Origin: Pseudeuparius sepicola | Taxonomy: Eukaryota > Arthropoda > Insecta > Coleoptera > Anthribidae | DNA: 64,000 bases | NCBI GenBank assembly: GCA_963920635.1 | Contig: OY987298.1 | Location: forward strand, 20,989,647-21,053,646 | Reading direction: 5' to 3' | Part shown: positions 1-11,296 of the stretch, piece by piece | Numbering within the stretch: the stretch's first letter is position 1 | Layout of the letters: every line of letters begins with the position of its first letter | Translations under genes and position numbers: made by a program | Notes under the pieces: model-generated | What the model was told of the DNA's origin: nothing | The model's input: only the letters and a program-made list of their open reading frames with translations | Databases searched by the model: none

Positions 1-1323
1 ACGGCAAAGACTAATAACAGTCACATACTATAATAAAAAAATAATAAAAATCCTCCACCTAGAAGGCTTTGATACAACGAAACCAACTCCTTGTCATTTG
101 TCATAACTCCCACTGTATCATTTAGTTAACAATTTGTATCATTAGCAATGGAGGGTGCCTCCGATCAGATATTTGATCGGAGGAGGGTGCTTTTTCAAAT
201 GACGACAAATTTAACATGTCAGCATGTTATATCTTGTGTCACAGAAATAGTGTAGAGGCCGAACGAATGTATTGTTGCAATAATTAATAAATGGCAAAAG
301 TTATTGGTTTCGTTGGCTTAAATCTTTCTTCTCGCAATTAGAAAAAGCGAAGAATTTACTCCAAAACACTTACCACAACAACAACAGACGAAAGAGGAAA
401 ACACTTACCACACAGGGTCGTATTTAAAAATATTAAGTTTTCGAAGTCAAAATAAACTGTAAGTTAAATTGTTGTCAATACTGATTAATATTTAGACTTG
501 TTATTATTAAATAAGGGCCGCAATAGAAAAAAATGAATTTTCAGTATAATTGTCTCAAAACATTTTAAAAATATTTCGTGTCATACATCATAGTATTTGC
601 AATGAAAAGTGCTTTCAAAATCTAAAAAAAAAATCCAGGTCCGTATTTAAAAAAATAAAGTTGAAGATGGTTTCTCAATTGTAGAACAAATCTAAAAACG
701 CCAGCTTAAAGCCCGTTAAAAAGTGCCATAAGAAAGTGTTTTTCTTTTCTTTTCTTTTCTATCTGTGATAACAACAAAATCGAAAACGCAAAATTTTACT
801 TTTTTGACTGGACCTCAAAAATGCGCAACTTTTTCCCTATTTAACCGTTGCCGTATCTCTTACCATTTGCAATATCCCCATGCTGTTCATTCTTATCCGG
901 GACACAGTGTATATTTCAAAATGCAGGTTTCAAATTTATTAAGGCTTTATTATGGATCACAAACAACTTTCTTCGATAAACATTTTGTATAAGATAAATG
1001 AAACATTTCCATGCGTTCTTAATTTACTGTTCATATCTGATCTAAGATTTCTACAAGCAGAATTTTCAATTCAATTTTTGTCTAAAAATCACTAATATAT
1101 TTTTTCCTCCTCTTGTCAGCGCCATCCGTTGTCACACTTTATATTCGGTGGTCGTTTCCCCTGGAAAATACCCGCCAAAACGATGTCGACTTTGCGCCGA
1201 TTCTAGTTATTCATTTCAAGAAAGTATACATTTTATTTTGGTGAACAAAAATTATAAGCAAATATCTAGTGCATATAAAATAATATCTGGCCTGGTCCGC
1301 ACCATAAATTTAACACGAAGGCA
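1..1323. other. AT-rich stretch without recognisable gene
   Basis: Only short reading frames occur here and none resembles a known family. There is a small pyrimidine microsatellite of CTTTT units near 738-760. The stretch ends at the TA that borders the mariner-like element at 1326. I see nothing else that can be supported. Confidence 0.6.
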
Positions 1324-1746
1324 TACAGTGTGTCCGAAATTGGTGATGCATGTATTGCGATCTCTGAAACTGTTAGAGATAGAGAAACGGTTAAATGGGG
1401 AAAGTTTTAGATAATTCTGTTTGTAATTGAATGCCGTTTAGTTTGCCACTTTATCTCTTTTGGTTTTGAAGATATTTTGAAAAAACTAAAATGATGCATT
1501 TTCGAAAATTCCCTGTAATTTATTTATTTATGAACATTTTTAAATTCTGTAAAAATTTTCTTAAGGCAAATTTTTACGCCTAAAACGCCTGTGTGATTAG
1601 ATTTTATTTGCAATGTTTCGGTTTTTTGGAACCATCATCAACTTTGTTTTTTCATATTCGATTTTTACGGTTTTGAAAAGCCTCTTTTTTTTACTTTCTA
1701 ATGATGTATCACACCTAGTAAAAAAAAGTTCGTTTATGGGTAAAAA

Positions 1747-2355
1747 TAGTATATTATTCAACGAGTAAGTAATAACAGCGAATAAAATTTGTTTACGTAT
1801 AAATATAATATATGGATCACACATATCAAGATTACGTCTCTATCTTAGATTTTCGATGATATGTGATGATTTAGGGTAATAATTGTACACATTGAATACA
1901 TGTTGAATAATGCAACCATAAGGACGATGCTTTGTATTTTTCCAACAATTCTTCGAAGTATACAAGAAGAACACTTTCGGAAAATTATTGTGTGTGTTTT
2001 TTTGCTTCTCTATTCCATGAACTGTTTATATACCAATTCGTATTTTTTCCTCGATTTTTCGGGTAACAAATTACTTAAGTGAAGCCTCTTTCGCTGCATT
2101 TTGTATTTCAGGAGGAGTGCTTATTTTGGTGTCTTTGTCACTAGAACTCATGTTAAACAGGAAAGAGTTAAAAATGACGTTTGACAACAGCTTCCCTGAC
2201 AATCAAGGCATACGTGATTGTTGTGATTTTAATGTGATTTACTTAATTTGATTGGTCCATAGCCCGTGAGTAATGGCCATTACTCACGGGAGGAGTAATA
2301 AGTATTATTACTTTTTTAAAAGAACCCATATAAAGGACAAATTACTAAATGGCCG
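1747..2355. mobile_element. Insertion inside the left inverted arm, with a perfect 28 bp palindrome
   Basis: This block is absent from the otherwise matching right arm of the surrounding element, which runs without a break through the equivalent point near 3295. It contains a perfect 28 bp palindrome at 2263-2290 (half-site CCCGTGAGTAATGG), followed by AGTAATAA-type repeats. No coding sequence or clear terminal repeats were found. It may be an insertion in the left arm; a deletion in the right arm is the alternative. Confidence 0.5.
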
Positions 2356-2763
2356 TAGAAAAACAAAATTTCGATTTTGTTATAAATTTGGCAATGTCGC
2401 ACAATAAGGAGCTCATAGTGGATTTATTCTCTAAATTACAATTAATAAAAAAATATCCCTATTATAATAGTTTCTCCTATATGAACATGTTTTGAAATCA
2501 CAGAAATAACCCTTTTTGAAGTCTACGGTTAATATTGGTAAACAACCAAAAATTACTATTTTGTTGTAAATTTGGCAACGACGCACGATAAAACACTAAT
2601 TATTATTTTTCAGAATACCCAATTTGATCCAAAAATCATTTAATTGTTATGTACAATAAACAAAAATTCAGTAGATCATTTGACGTGATACATTTTTCTA
2701 TAATATCAGTAGGCTTTGGATTTTAAACAAATGTCAAGTTTAAATCTGTCACAAATGTGTAGA

Positions 2764-3040
2764 ATGGCGCAAAATTTCTCAAATGAAGAAAAGCTTGATA
2801 TGTTAGTATCTTATATTAAAAATAAAAAAAATCGAATAGGGCCGCAATTATTTGGAAGATTATCCGGATAGACGACAACCCAACAAAAGGTATTCCTCAG
2901 AAAGCAGACAAGTGCTCGAACAGCGTATGCGGGATGTTCTGTCCAATATTAACCGTAACACAATTCATCGTGTTACCCGATCCGTGGTAAAAAAAATTCA
3001 GAAATGTATGGAAGCAAATGGGCGGCATTTTGAATACTAG
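2764..3040 (+). pseudogene. Deleted mariner-like transposase remnant (DUF4817-type head joined to C-terminus)
   Basis: The frame beginning at 2764 starts MAQNFSNEEKLDMLVSYI, which resembles the helix-turn-helix head of insect DUF4817/mariner-like proteins. A one-base frame change near 2840 leads into EDYPDRRQPNKR, the usual continuation of that domain. It then passes almost directly into a segment ending KKIQKCMEANGRHFEY, which resembles the C-terminal tail of the same transposase family. The whole catalytic DDD region is missing, so this is an internal deletion derivative and not a working enzyme. It lies in the middle of the TIR element at 1326-3726, which fits. Family assignment is by recognition of motifs only. 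Confidence 0.65.
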
Positions 3041-3728
3041 CTTTGACAATGTTATTTCAGTTATTATTTAATCTTTACAGTTTATACATTTAATTCCATG
3101 TTAAATTGCATTAAGATTTTAAAAAGGGTTATTTATATGATTTCAAAACATTTTCACATAAAAATAGAAAAAACTATTAGAAGGACATTTTCTTATTATT
3201 TGTAGATTAGAGATTAAATCCACTATGCGCTCCTTGAGTTTTATTATTTTATTGTGCGACGTTGCCAAATTTATCACAAAATCGTAATTTTTGTTTTTTT
3301 ACCCATAAACGAACTTTTTTTACTAGGTGTGATACATCATTAGAAAGCTAAAAAAAGAGGTTTTTCAAAACCGTAAAAATGCAATATGGCTCCCATATGA
3401 AAAAACAAAGTTGATGATGGTTCTAAAAAATCGAAACGTTTCAAATAAAATCTGACTACACAGACGTTTTAGGCGTAAAAAGTTGCCCCGAGAAAGTTTT
3501 TACAGAATTTAAAAATTTTCATAAATAAAGAAATTACAGGGATTTTTCGAAAATGCATCATTTTAGTTTTTTGAAAATATCTTCAAAACCAAAAGAGACA
3601 AAGGCGCAAACTAAACGGCATTCAATTACAAACAGAATTATCTAAAACTTTCCCCATTTAACCGTTTCTCTATCTGTAACCGTTTCCGAGATCGCAATAC
3701 ATGCATCACCAATTTCGGACACACTGTA

Positions 3729-5230
3729 TAGAGCAAGTAGGTATATCGTAACTCAAACAGTGGTGGTCCGCATCATCTGGGCAAATACCTACGTGTTTGC
3801 TTGTCGACGTGGCAGATACGCCACTGGTGCCTCTGTCAACATCGTTAGAGTCGGCGAGCCAAGCCGGCATCGAGACACGGGGATTAGTGCGACACGGACC
3901 GTCTACAAGGACAGATTTGCGTGTCGATCGATTGTGGGCCCTCGACACGACACCTCATAGCGGAGATATTATTTATTTTGGTCGATCGTCGATCTAATAC
4001 ATATTAAATGATTGCATACGATATTTTTTATATTTCACGATCATCTTATTACAAGTTTCTAGTATACCCTATGTGCTGATAACACTGCATCTTTGACAGA
4101 TTTATCTGCCTGTATGGCACATTGAATAAAGAATTCCATAAAGGAGTCAAAGCTCTATGTGTATTATAAAATACGTGAGACGGAAATCACCCTGAGTAGT
4201 AACAAAGTTTTGACACAATATTTTGATATCTGACAGGGTGATAGGTGTCAGTATGGGGTATTTAGATACTTTTTCGAGTTATTATGCTTAGCTCTGCGGC
4301 TTGTGGCTTGTGGCACTTCGCCGACCGCCAAAGCTTAAATGTTTGGGGATAATAATCCACCGGTAAGTTTGTAATTTAAATTAACTTTTGAGGCCATGCA
4401 CGAAAGTTGCATAGGCGTTTGTGTATAGGTACCTGGTACCTACTTGGAAGTTTAAAATTAGAATTGCTGTATTATCAAGGATTCCTTAACTTAAAAACAT
4501 AAATGTGCTTTATAATTTTTTGCCTGCATTTTAGGCACTGGTTTCACGAAAAATGAGGATTTCTGCCTCGATTAAGTTTGTCGAAGGAACTCAAAGGTGC
4601 GCGCCACTGTAAAACTGAAACGGCATCCCGCCATATGCAGAGACTGTCCCGGTCGAGCGTTAAGTCCAAATTTGCTCCAACCTGGGGTTCTTTATTCAAA
4701 GGTTTGGCATAGGAAATACAGTCGAATAATAGTTTATAGACACTTTGAACCAATATGTAAATTGGCAAATGGCAGACTGTACATTAGATAAGATGGTATA
4801 GTTTAAGAAGATAAGGTGGTTATTATGGGAAAGTTAGAGAGAATAAGGTATCGGAGTATAAAAAAATGTATTTATGTATTATGTATTTACATTCTAAAAG
4901 TGTAGATTGTTCTGAATATTTAAAATAAGTTTTTGAGAAGAGATTTCAAAATTCTGGATTCGTTAGTTTTTTAATCGCCTCTATTTCAGTAATAAAGTTT
5001 AATTAAAAAACTTTTATTAATAACTCTTGTGTTTTTTAAACATATTTAGACCATATTCCTTTCTCATTGATTTTTTCGTAGCTAATATATTTCTTGTCCC
5101 CCGATTTTTTACTGTGTATGTACGCCTATGGTTTAAATGAATCACTCCTTAAAGTTAGCCTTTATTTGCCATGTTATTTTTCTCTTGTAAAATTTTTATT
5201 TATGATTGGTTTAAAAGATATTGCAATTTA
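3729..5230. other. Unique stretch without supported gene
   Basis: The segment 3740-3960 has higher GC and overlapping short open frames on both strands, but none resembles a known protein. A minus-strand frame at 4544-4768 was also considered and not recognised. I see no terminal repeats, RNA gene or array. Confidence 0.5.
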
Positions 5231-5232
5231 TA

Positions 5233-5690
5233 CAGGGTGGTCCAAACTTTATCAGCAATACTTTAAAAACTGCTAGAAAGTTCCACACTAACTCATTAAG
5301 TTGTCCTATTGGCCATTCAAGTGTTTTGAGGGGATTCCAGGGCACACTTGACTTGGCAGATGCCTTTAAAATTTATAATTTGCTCAACTTTGACACCCTA
5401 CAGAATGGAACTCCCTGTATATGTTTTATTCAAATTTAGTATATAAGGGTTTTAGGGTGTTCTGATTAACGCTATGTGGTCAGATTTTAAATAAAAAAAT
5501 CGCTAAATGGTTTTCGTGAAAATCGTGGGTATAAAAAAATCGCAGCCGGCCCTGGATTTGCATTTTGAAAATGGCAGGAAAGTCAAAATAAGCGGTTTTT
5601 GAAGGCCTTTCAAACAAAAGAAAGTTTAGGCGATTATCTCCAAAAATGAAGATTTTACGGATTTGTACAGTTTTAAAGTTGGACCCCCTG
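5233..5690 (+). mobile_element. 458 bp MITE with TA target duplication
   Basis: It starts CAGGGTGGTCCAAACTTTA and ends with the reverse complement of CAGGGGGTCCAACTTTA, next to TA at 5231-5232 and 5691-5692. The body is repeated in the window: inverted in 12430-12860, direct in about 13190-13580, and partly at 16480-16560 and 19240-19350. Recurring landmarks are a GATTAACGCT-like string, a block of ATCGCAG followed by CCGGCCCTGGA, and AATGAAGATTTTA. It is non-coding and therefore non-autonomous. Confidence 0.75.
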
Positions 5691-5692
5691 TA

Positions 5693-6130
5693 GGTACTCT
5701 TTTATCCAAAGCTTAATAATTATTGTTTCCAAGATACATCAAGGCGTCAAAGGTTTTCAAAGATGCTCGATTTACCTATTTATGTTCCAACGAAATTTGT
5801 CACATAAAAAAGGCATGGAAGAGCACGAGATGTGAGTGTCTACTTTACGAGTATAGAACAGGTTTTAGATACAGCAATTAATTATCTGCTCATATATGGT
5901 TTCAGGACAAATTTGATTTGCTAAATTTTCACACAAGTTCCATATTCTTAATAGAAATTTGTAAAGATACATTTTAAATTTGCAAAGTTTACTTACTTCC
6001 CTTATTATTAGGTTTACAGTAATACAGATAACAAAAAAAATCTGAAGATTTGTATAAAAAAGTGTACATTTTTATTTTGTTAAGGTCTTGTAGGCCTTAA
6101 GTTCCTGAATCGTCCTGTAGGTATTGGATA
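5693..6130. other. AT-rich spacer, nothing recognised
   Basis: There are no open frames of note, no inverted ends and no similarity to the other repeats in the window that I could see. Confidence 0.4.
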
Positions 6131-6132
6131 TA

Positions 6133-6937
6133 CAGGATGATTTTTTTAGGTCTACCACCGCCATTTTCTCGCTTATTTTACGCCCTACAAAAAAAGCGTA
6201 GGAAACAAAAATGTTGCAATTTTAGACAGCTAAGTGGTGCTGCAAAAGAAATCGACATCCATGGCCAACTTGTCGCGCAACATTAAAAAAACCTCAAATT
6301 GAGCAAAATTATTAATAGCCGTGGAGACAGAGGAAAACTTTTATATTGAAAATTGATGGCACTGAGAAGCTTCATTCATCCACGTAGTCAGATAGTTTCA
6401 GCAAATTACACAGGGTCTTCGGCTCTCTTGAGGCTATGAAAATTTTTTGTTTATTTCTTATTAAGCGATTTTCTCGCTTATTTTAGGCCGCACAGAAAAT
6501 ACGTAAGAAAACAAAATATGGCAATTTTGGTCAGCGAGGCGACTTTAAAAAAGGAATGGGCCTCCATGCCCAACTTTTCGCGGTGTACTAAAAAAACTTT
6601 AAATCGACAAAAATGTTCATGGTCTCAAGAGAGCCGAAGACCCTGTGTAATTTGCTGAAACTATCTGACTACGTGGATGGATAAAGCTTCTCAGTGCCAT
6701 CAATTTTAAATATAAAAGTTTTCCTCTGTCTCTTAAAATAAACATTCCACGGCTATTAATAGTTTTGCTCAATTTGAGGTTTTTTAAATATTGCGCAACA
6801 AGTTGGCCATGGATGACGATTTCTTTTGCAGCACCACTTAGCTGTCCAAAATTGCACCTTTTTTGTTTCTTACGCTTTTTTTGTAGGGCGCAAAATAAGC
6901 GAGAAAATCGCGGTGGTAGTCCTAAAAAATCATCCTG
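6133..6937. mobile_element. Foldback element, 805 bp, TA target duplication
   Basis: The left arm (about 6133-6445) and right arm (about 6620-6937) are inverted copies of each other. Both begin CAGGATGATTTTTTAGG when read from outside and abut TA (6131-6132, 6938-6939). The central loop of about 180 bp carries a partial further repeat of the motif TTTTCTCGCTTATTTTA. Open frames on both strands here are by-products of the inverted repeat and are not genes. Confidence 0.85.
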
Positions 6938-6939
6938 TA

Positions 6940-7687
6940 TACCGCAAACACAAGACGGCGCGACTGCCTCCCCTCTCCCCGCACCCCGTCCCCAGACGCA
7001 CCTTAAACAGGGGAGGCGATGGTGCAAACAACCGCGCCCCATAGGGCCGTGTTTGGATGGGGGTCGGCCGGCCATAGGGCGAATTAGTGCAGACATGATT
7101 AACAGATTGTCGGCCGCCTTTGATCGACGTTGACACGGGGACGGGAGTCTATGATTAGATAGTTGCGGAGATATTTGGGGTCACGGATATTGGGTGCTAA
7201 GTGTTTAGGGCAAAACCCGTGTAGCCGGCCAAAAGGTCGAGCCCTGCCGGACTGCGGCCTTAGATCCCATTGTTTCCCGTTAATTGCTTACGAGGTGCAT
7301 TAGCCAGCAGAAAATTCTTGCACTGGTCAGTGAATAATGATAATGGCCATGCTTTTTTTAATTTGAGAGCCGGCCGCATGATTTCAACTCTCATAAGATT
7401 ATTGAATAAGGTGTTATGCAAAATGTATAGACAGTATATTTCTTTACTTGAAGCGAGTAGGTTGCCTCAATTAATATGGGCCCGATCATTGTTATTTAAA
7501 GAAGTTGTGGTTAATTTTTAGGCAAATCAGGCAAACAGAAAGGTCGTATGTTTTTATTTTTTCATTATATAAATTTTAAAACTTTGAATGATATTCTAGC
7601 CCATGTCTTAGCCACTCCTAAACAGAGAAAAACAAAACAGTCCATTTAATTTGTCGCATCCACACATCCACTTCTTATTGTCGTATA
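6940..7687. other. GC-rich then mixed unique sequence
   Basis: About 6950-7270 is markedly GC-rich, with several GGCCGGCC and GCGCC strings, unlike the AT-rich surroundings. About 7270-7520 is mixed, with TAAT-containing stretches. No protein family is recognisable in any frame. It could be host regulatory or conserved non-coding DNA, but the sequence alone does not show this. Confidence 0.35.
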
Positions 7688-7689
7688 TA

Positions 7690-8760
7690 CAGGGTGATTC
7701 ACGTAAGTGATTCATTAGAAGTTTACGGGGAAGGAGTGCGAATTTTGATTTGAAATTTTGGGTACTTATATAACAGGTTGTAAACTTTCTTTCTAAAATA
7801 TTTTCAGCTTCCGATCACTTCCGGTTATACCGTCGATCGCAACTTTGTTATTTCAAATGGAACACACTATATATTATTACACCATTTGGTTCCCTATTAA
7901 ATTCCAAATCTTTTTTCTGAATATAATGGGTACCCTGTTCCTAACCCTTTTCGAGATATTCGCAAATTTTTTTTAGTGTTGCAGCCATCGACCATAGTGA
8001 TGATAACTTTGAAATTTATGAATCTGGAAAACTGAAATTTTGGACTATCGTAGGCGAAAGTAAACTTTATTAAATGGTCTGTATGCCATTTCAAAATATT
8101 GTACAGTGTTTTCTAGAAAAAATTCCCAATATCAACATCGAACAATTGAAAAATCTATTTTTTTTTTCAAATGGAACCCATATTTTTTTTATTGCACCAT
8201 TGAAATGCTTGTGAAAAGACAGATCAAAAAGATATAACACACTATATGTCTAAATGAAGTGGTTGCTCCGTTATTACACTGAATTCTACGTGAAAATGTC
8301 TATAAGATACAGTTTTTGTCATTTCAATATCATTAACCGTTCCCAAGATACGAGGTATACCCCAAAAGCGCAAATTTTCAATTTCGCCCTGTATCTTAAA
8401 AACGAAGGTGGCTATGAAAAATCTGTTTACGGTAGGTATCTTTCGTTTCACAAAAAAAAAGTAGCAACGGTTCGCGAAAACCGCAACTCCCTATCTCTAA
8501 AAATAACCGAGATACCCCCCATTTACAACCAAATCTGGACACCCTGTACACTATTTTTCATTTTGTTATTAAACAAAATTAACATAAATTGCTGAAACAT
8601 CAAATTTGTAACCCCCTGTGGATTCTAAATGACATCCTTGATAATATTTTTCGATATTGTCAAAAACAATAGTCCTTTACTCTTGGCGAATAACAAAATG
8701 CTTCTAAATTTTTCGAAATACTGAATACCCTGTATAAAATATAAAAAATATTTTAACAGT
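7690..8760. repeat. Remnants of CAGGGTG-ended repeats
   Basis: CAGGGTGATTCACG begins at 7690 directly after TA. Further outward-facing ends occur at about 8545 (ACACCCTG then TA) and about 8733 (TACCCTG then TA). The first two ends are not convincing inverted copies of each other, so these look like pieces of different or degraded TA-target elements. No coding region is seen. Confidence 0.4.
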
Positions 8761-9044
8761 TTTGGGCGTTTTGGAACAAGCAGGAGTTTTTACAAAGAGT
8801 GACTTTTTGTCGTAAACCCAAGAATAAAAAACTTTTCGCTCTTCCGCCGGACATTAGAGCGGGACACGCTGTAGATACTACTCTTCTAGAAAACGGATTG
8901 ATATTAATAACATTTGCTTTTTCCCTTTTCCTGTAAATAGTACCTAATCTATTTTATTCATCCCAATTCGCTACAGATTTTAAATAAAAGTGAATGTATT
9001 TAACATGGATACGGAAGCGAAGAAGAGCCACACCATTATCTTAT

Positions 9045-9345
9045 TTTTATTGAACTCGAAATTGCGACTTTTAAAGCCGAAGTCCGACTTTAAAGTCGAA
9101 ATTCCAACTTGGAACTCGCATTTTGGACTTTAAATGTCGAAATCCGACTTTTAACTATAAATTCCGACTTTAACTCGAAGTTTAGACTTTGAACTTCAGC
9201 TTTGAAAGTCGAAGTCCGACTTTCAAAGTTAGAAATTCAGACTTTAGTCGAAACTTTGAGTTCAAAGTTCTAAGTCGGAATTTCGAGTTCAAAGGCAGAT
9301 TTCGACTTTAAAAGTCGAAATTTAGAGTTCAATAAAACAAAAATA
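9045..9345. repeat. Palindromic array of CGACTTTAAAGTCG-type short repeats
   Basis: About 300 bp consist of degenerate repeats of 15-25 bp built on GTCGAAATTCCGACTTTAAA in both orientations. The whole block is also inverted-repeat-like: TTATTGAACTCGAAATT on the left corresponds to AATTTAGAGTTCAATAA on the right. Spacers are not unique or evenly sized, so this is not a CRISPR array. No coding potential. Confidence 0.7.
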
Positions 9346-9577
9346 ATATTGTGGCCCTTCTACGCACCTTTGTCTATTCTTTTGAGCAAAATAATCGCGA
9401 ACAAATTTGTAGTTTATCGTAACTTGCTTTCACGACCGTTTTCGTAACTTTTCAACACTTTCGCCATTTTATAACAATTCTGATAGCCTTTTACTAATAC
9501 TGTTGGTCGAGGTCGGGGCAACGTGGTTCAGTACATCATAGAGATGGTACAGAAAACGTTTAGCGAGCGCGTCCTTA

Positions 9578-10020
9578 CATCTACACTCTATTCAAACTAA
9601 ATGCAAGTGTCGCGTAAAAATTTACACGATGGAAGCACGTGAACAATTCTGAGGGCTAATACGAGGCAGGACCGCATTAAGGATGATCTCTTTGAATTTT
9701 ATAATATAAAATATTAAAATATTATGCCCCAGTATTAAAAACAAACTTCTATCGCACACCTAGTCATTCACTTACCTGCAAATTTCTACTATTAACACAA
9801 ATCCAACAATTAATAAACAGCGAAAGAATTATATCGTAAAAAATAAAGGTCCACTTGCAACTCAATACACCTCTGTAAGAAACACGCTGCACTCGCCCGC
9901 CGGGCCAGACTTTATTGCCGGCTAGCCAATAGCAAGCCGATCACGTGCGTATCACGCTCTAGTCATGCAACAACTTGTGTTTATGTTTCACTTGCGTTTA
10001 GTTTGAATAGAGTTTAGATG
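9578..10020. mobile_element. Putative 443 bp element with 32 bp terminal inverted repeats
   Basis: The 32 bp ends at 9578-9609 and 9989-10020 are inverted copies with two mismatches (core ACTCTATTCAAACTAAA). The interior is unique and partly GC-rich near 9890-9960. I could not find a target duplication in the flanks, so a mobile origin is likely but not proved. The superfamily is unknown. Confidence 0.5.
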
Positions 10021-10906
10021 CACCAGTTACTTAACCACTAACAACACAATGTGCGAAATTCCTTTAGGAGTTTAAGAAGGCCAGAGGAAGGGGGATTAAA
10101 TAAATTTCAAGGTTCCTCACAAAAGCTTTAATAATGCCTAATCAAAAGAGATTCGCGCTTCTCCAATTCCCCATTCGCCGTGTATCTTTGAAAATCTGCC
10201 GGCGAAAGTAAATTTCTCTTCTCTCCAAATTTGCTTAATGATAGGGGGGAGATAAAATTTGATGTTTGTGAAAAGTAGCACTGATTAATAAGTTTATACA
10301 GTTAGGCAGTTTAAAAATCCCAAGACGAGCTGGGACGAGCTTCGTTTTACCTAAAACGTAAAATTATTAGATATTTTAGGCAGAACGAAGGAAATTTGAC
10401 GGTGTGTTTTGGGAATTTTCACCAAAATATCTTAATTTATTCTTCTTTATGTTAAATGTCACCCCTTTCTTCTAATATTGACAATAATAATAAATCATCA
10501 TCTTTCTGTCCTAATTTTTCTAAATTGTATTTAATAATGTTTTTTTACGCTATTCTGTTTTACCTGAAAGGCTCCACGGGGTACAAGTATGCACGTCTCA
10601 GTAATAATAAAACGAAAATTGCTATAAGTACTCATATTATGATAAGAGATGAAGAGTGGGCACTTAATAGACCTTAGCTTTACCCTTAAACGCTAACTTT
10701 ATTGCATCAATTATGGTAATAAGTACAACTTCTTGTCCATTTTAAATAATTTTAAATTTTCATTTATACCAATACTGCATAAAAGGTGCGTAAAAGAACA
10801 TTATCACAGAAGAAGTAGCAGTTTTGCTCTCAGTGGCGGCTTGTGCCAACTCCACATAGGGAGGCAGACTTTTCAATAAATTTGGAAAAAGATACATTGT
10901 CAAAAC
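10021..10906. other. Unique stretch without supported gene
   Basis: It contains only short open frames with no recognisable similarity and no terminal repeats. A short frame at 10456-10677 has a hydrophobic stretch but no family resemblance. Confidence 0.45.
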
Positions 10907-11296
10907 ATAGTTATTTATATACCAAGGCACTGAAGTTCAACTTTTTATGACTCGTGTGGAATTTAGTTATATTTTTTTTGAAATCTAAAAAAAAAATGGG
11001 CAAATAGGCAAAAAAATAATAATAAGGGATCACCCGTCCATGAACCCACTACGAGCGGCGTTGCTTGACTTTGACGATCGCTCTACCTAGGTCAAGTATG
11101 GTAGATTGCGCTGCTATAGGTAATAATTTCGCAATGTGTACGAATAGTTAAATGGGCCTTTATTGGCCGGGTTTTGAATGTTTACATCTAGCCAAGGCCT
11201 ACTTATTGAAAAAATCGTACAATAAGGGGTTACTTCAGTGCCGATTTCTGAGCTTTTAATGACGATTTTGGGACACTTTACTGCCGATTTCAAGAA
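10907..11296. repeat. Tandem duplication, unit 1
   Basis: The unit starts ATAGTTATTTATATACCAAG and ends at CTGCCGATTTCAAGAA. The next unit begins with the same string at 11297. It includes the shared blocks CAAGGCACTGAAGTTCAACT, the 5S-like segment, AAATGGGCCTTTATTGGCC and TTGAAAAAATCGTACAATAA. It is non-coding. Confidence 0.75.
11024..11080 (-). ncRNA. 5S-rRNA-like segment, copy 1 (probable 5S-derived repeat, not a functional gene)
   Basis: Read on the minus strand, this 57 bp segment lines up without gaps to the middle and 3' half of animal 5S rRNA as I know it. Copy 2 has about 65% identity and most differences are transitions. The first 40 nt of a normal 5S gene are not present. A 5S-derived SINE or an old 5S pseudogene is the best guess. 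The comparison was made from memory of the 5S sequence and not by a search. Confidence 0.4.

Larger units (their letters stand above)
1326..3726 (+). mobile_element. Tc1/mariner-like TIR element, internally deleted, TA target site
   Basis: The ends are long inverted repeats: 1326-1746 matches the reverse complement of about 3296-3726, starting CAGTGTGTCCGAAATTGG on both sides. Both outer ends abut TA (1324-1325 and 3727-3728), the target duplication of the Tc1/mariner superfamily. The inverted similarity resumes at about 2356-2516 versus 3120-3290, so the left arm is interrupted by a separate insertion of about 610 bp (1747-2355). The interior keeps only a transposase stub (2764-3040), so the element cannot move on its own. 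Orientation is taken from that stub. Confidence 0.85.

Noticed and set aside
4544..4768. A 74-codon minus-strand frame
   Set aside because: It seemed vaguely familiar but I could not assign it to a family, and an overlapping plus-strand frame is equally open.
6617..7133. Open frames of 122 and 159 codons on opposite strands
   Set aside because: They straddle the right arm of a foldback and a GC-rich block, overlap each other fully and match no known family.
9045..9345. Repeat array as a possible CRISPR
   Set aside because: Units are degenerate, in both orientations and without unique equal-length spacers, and the host is eukaryotic.
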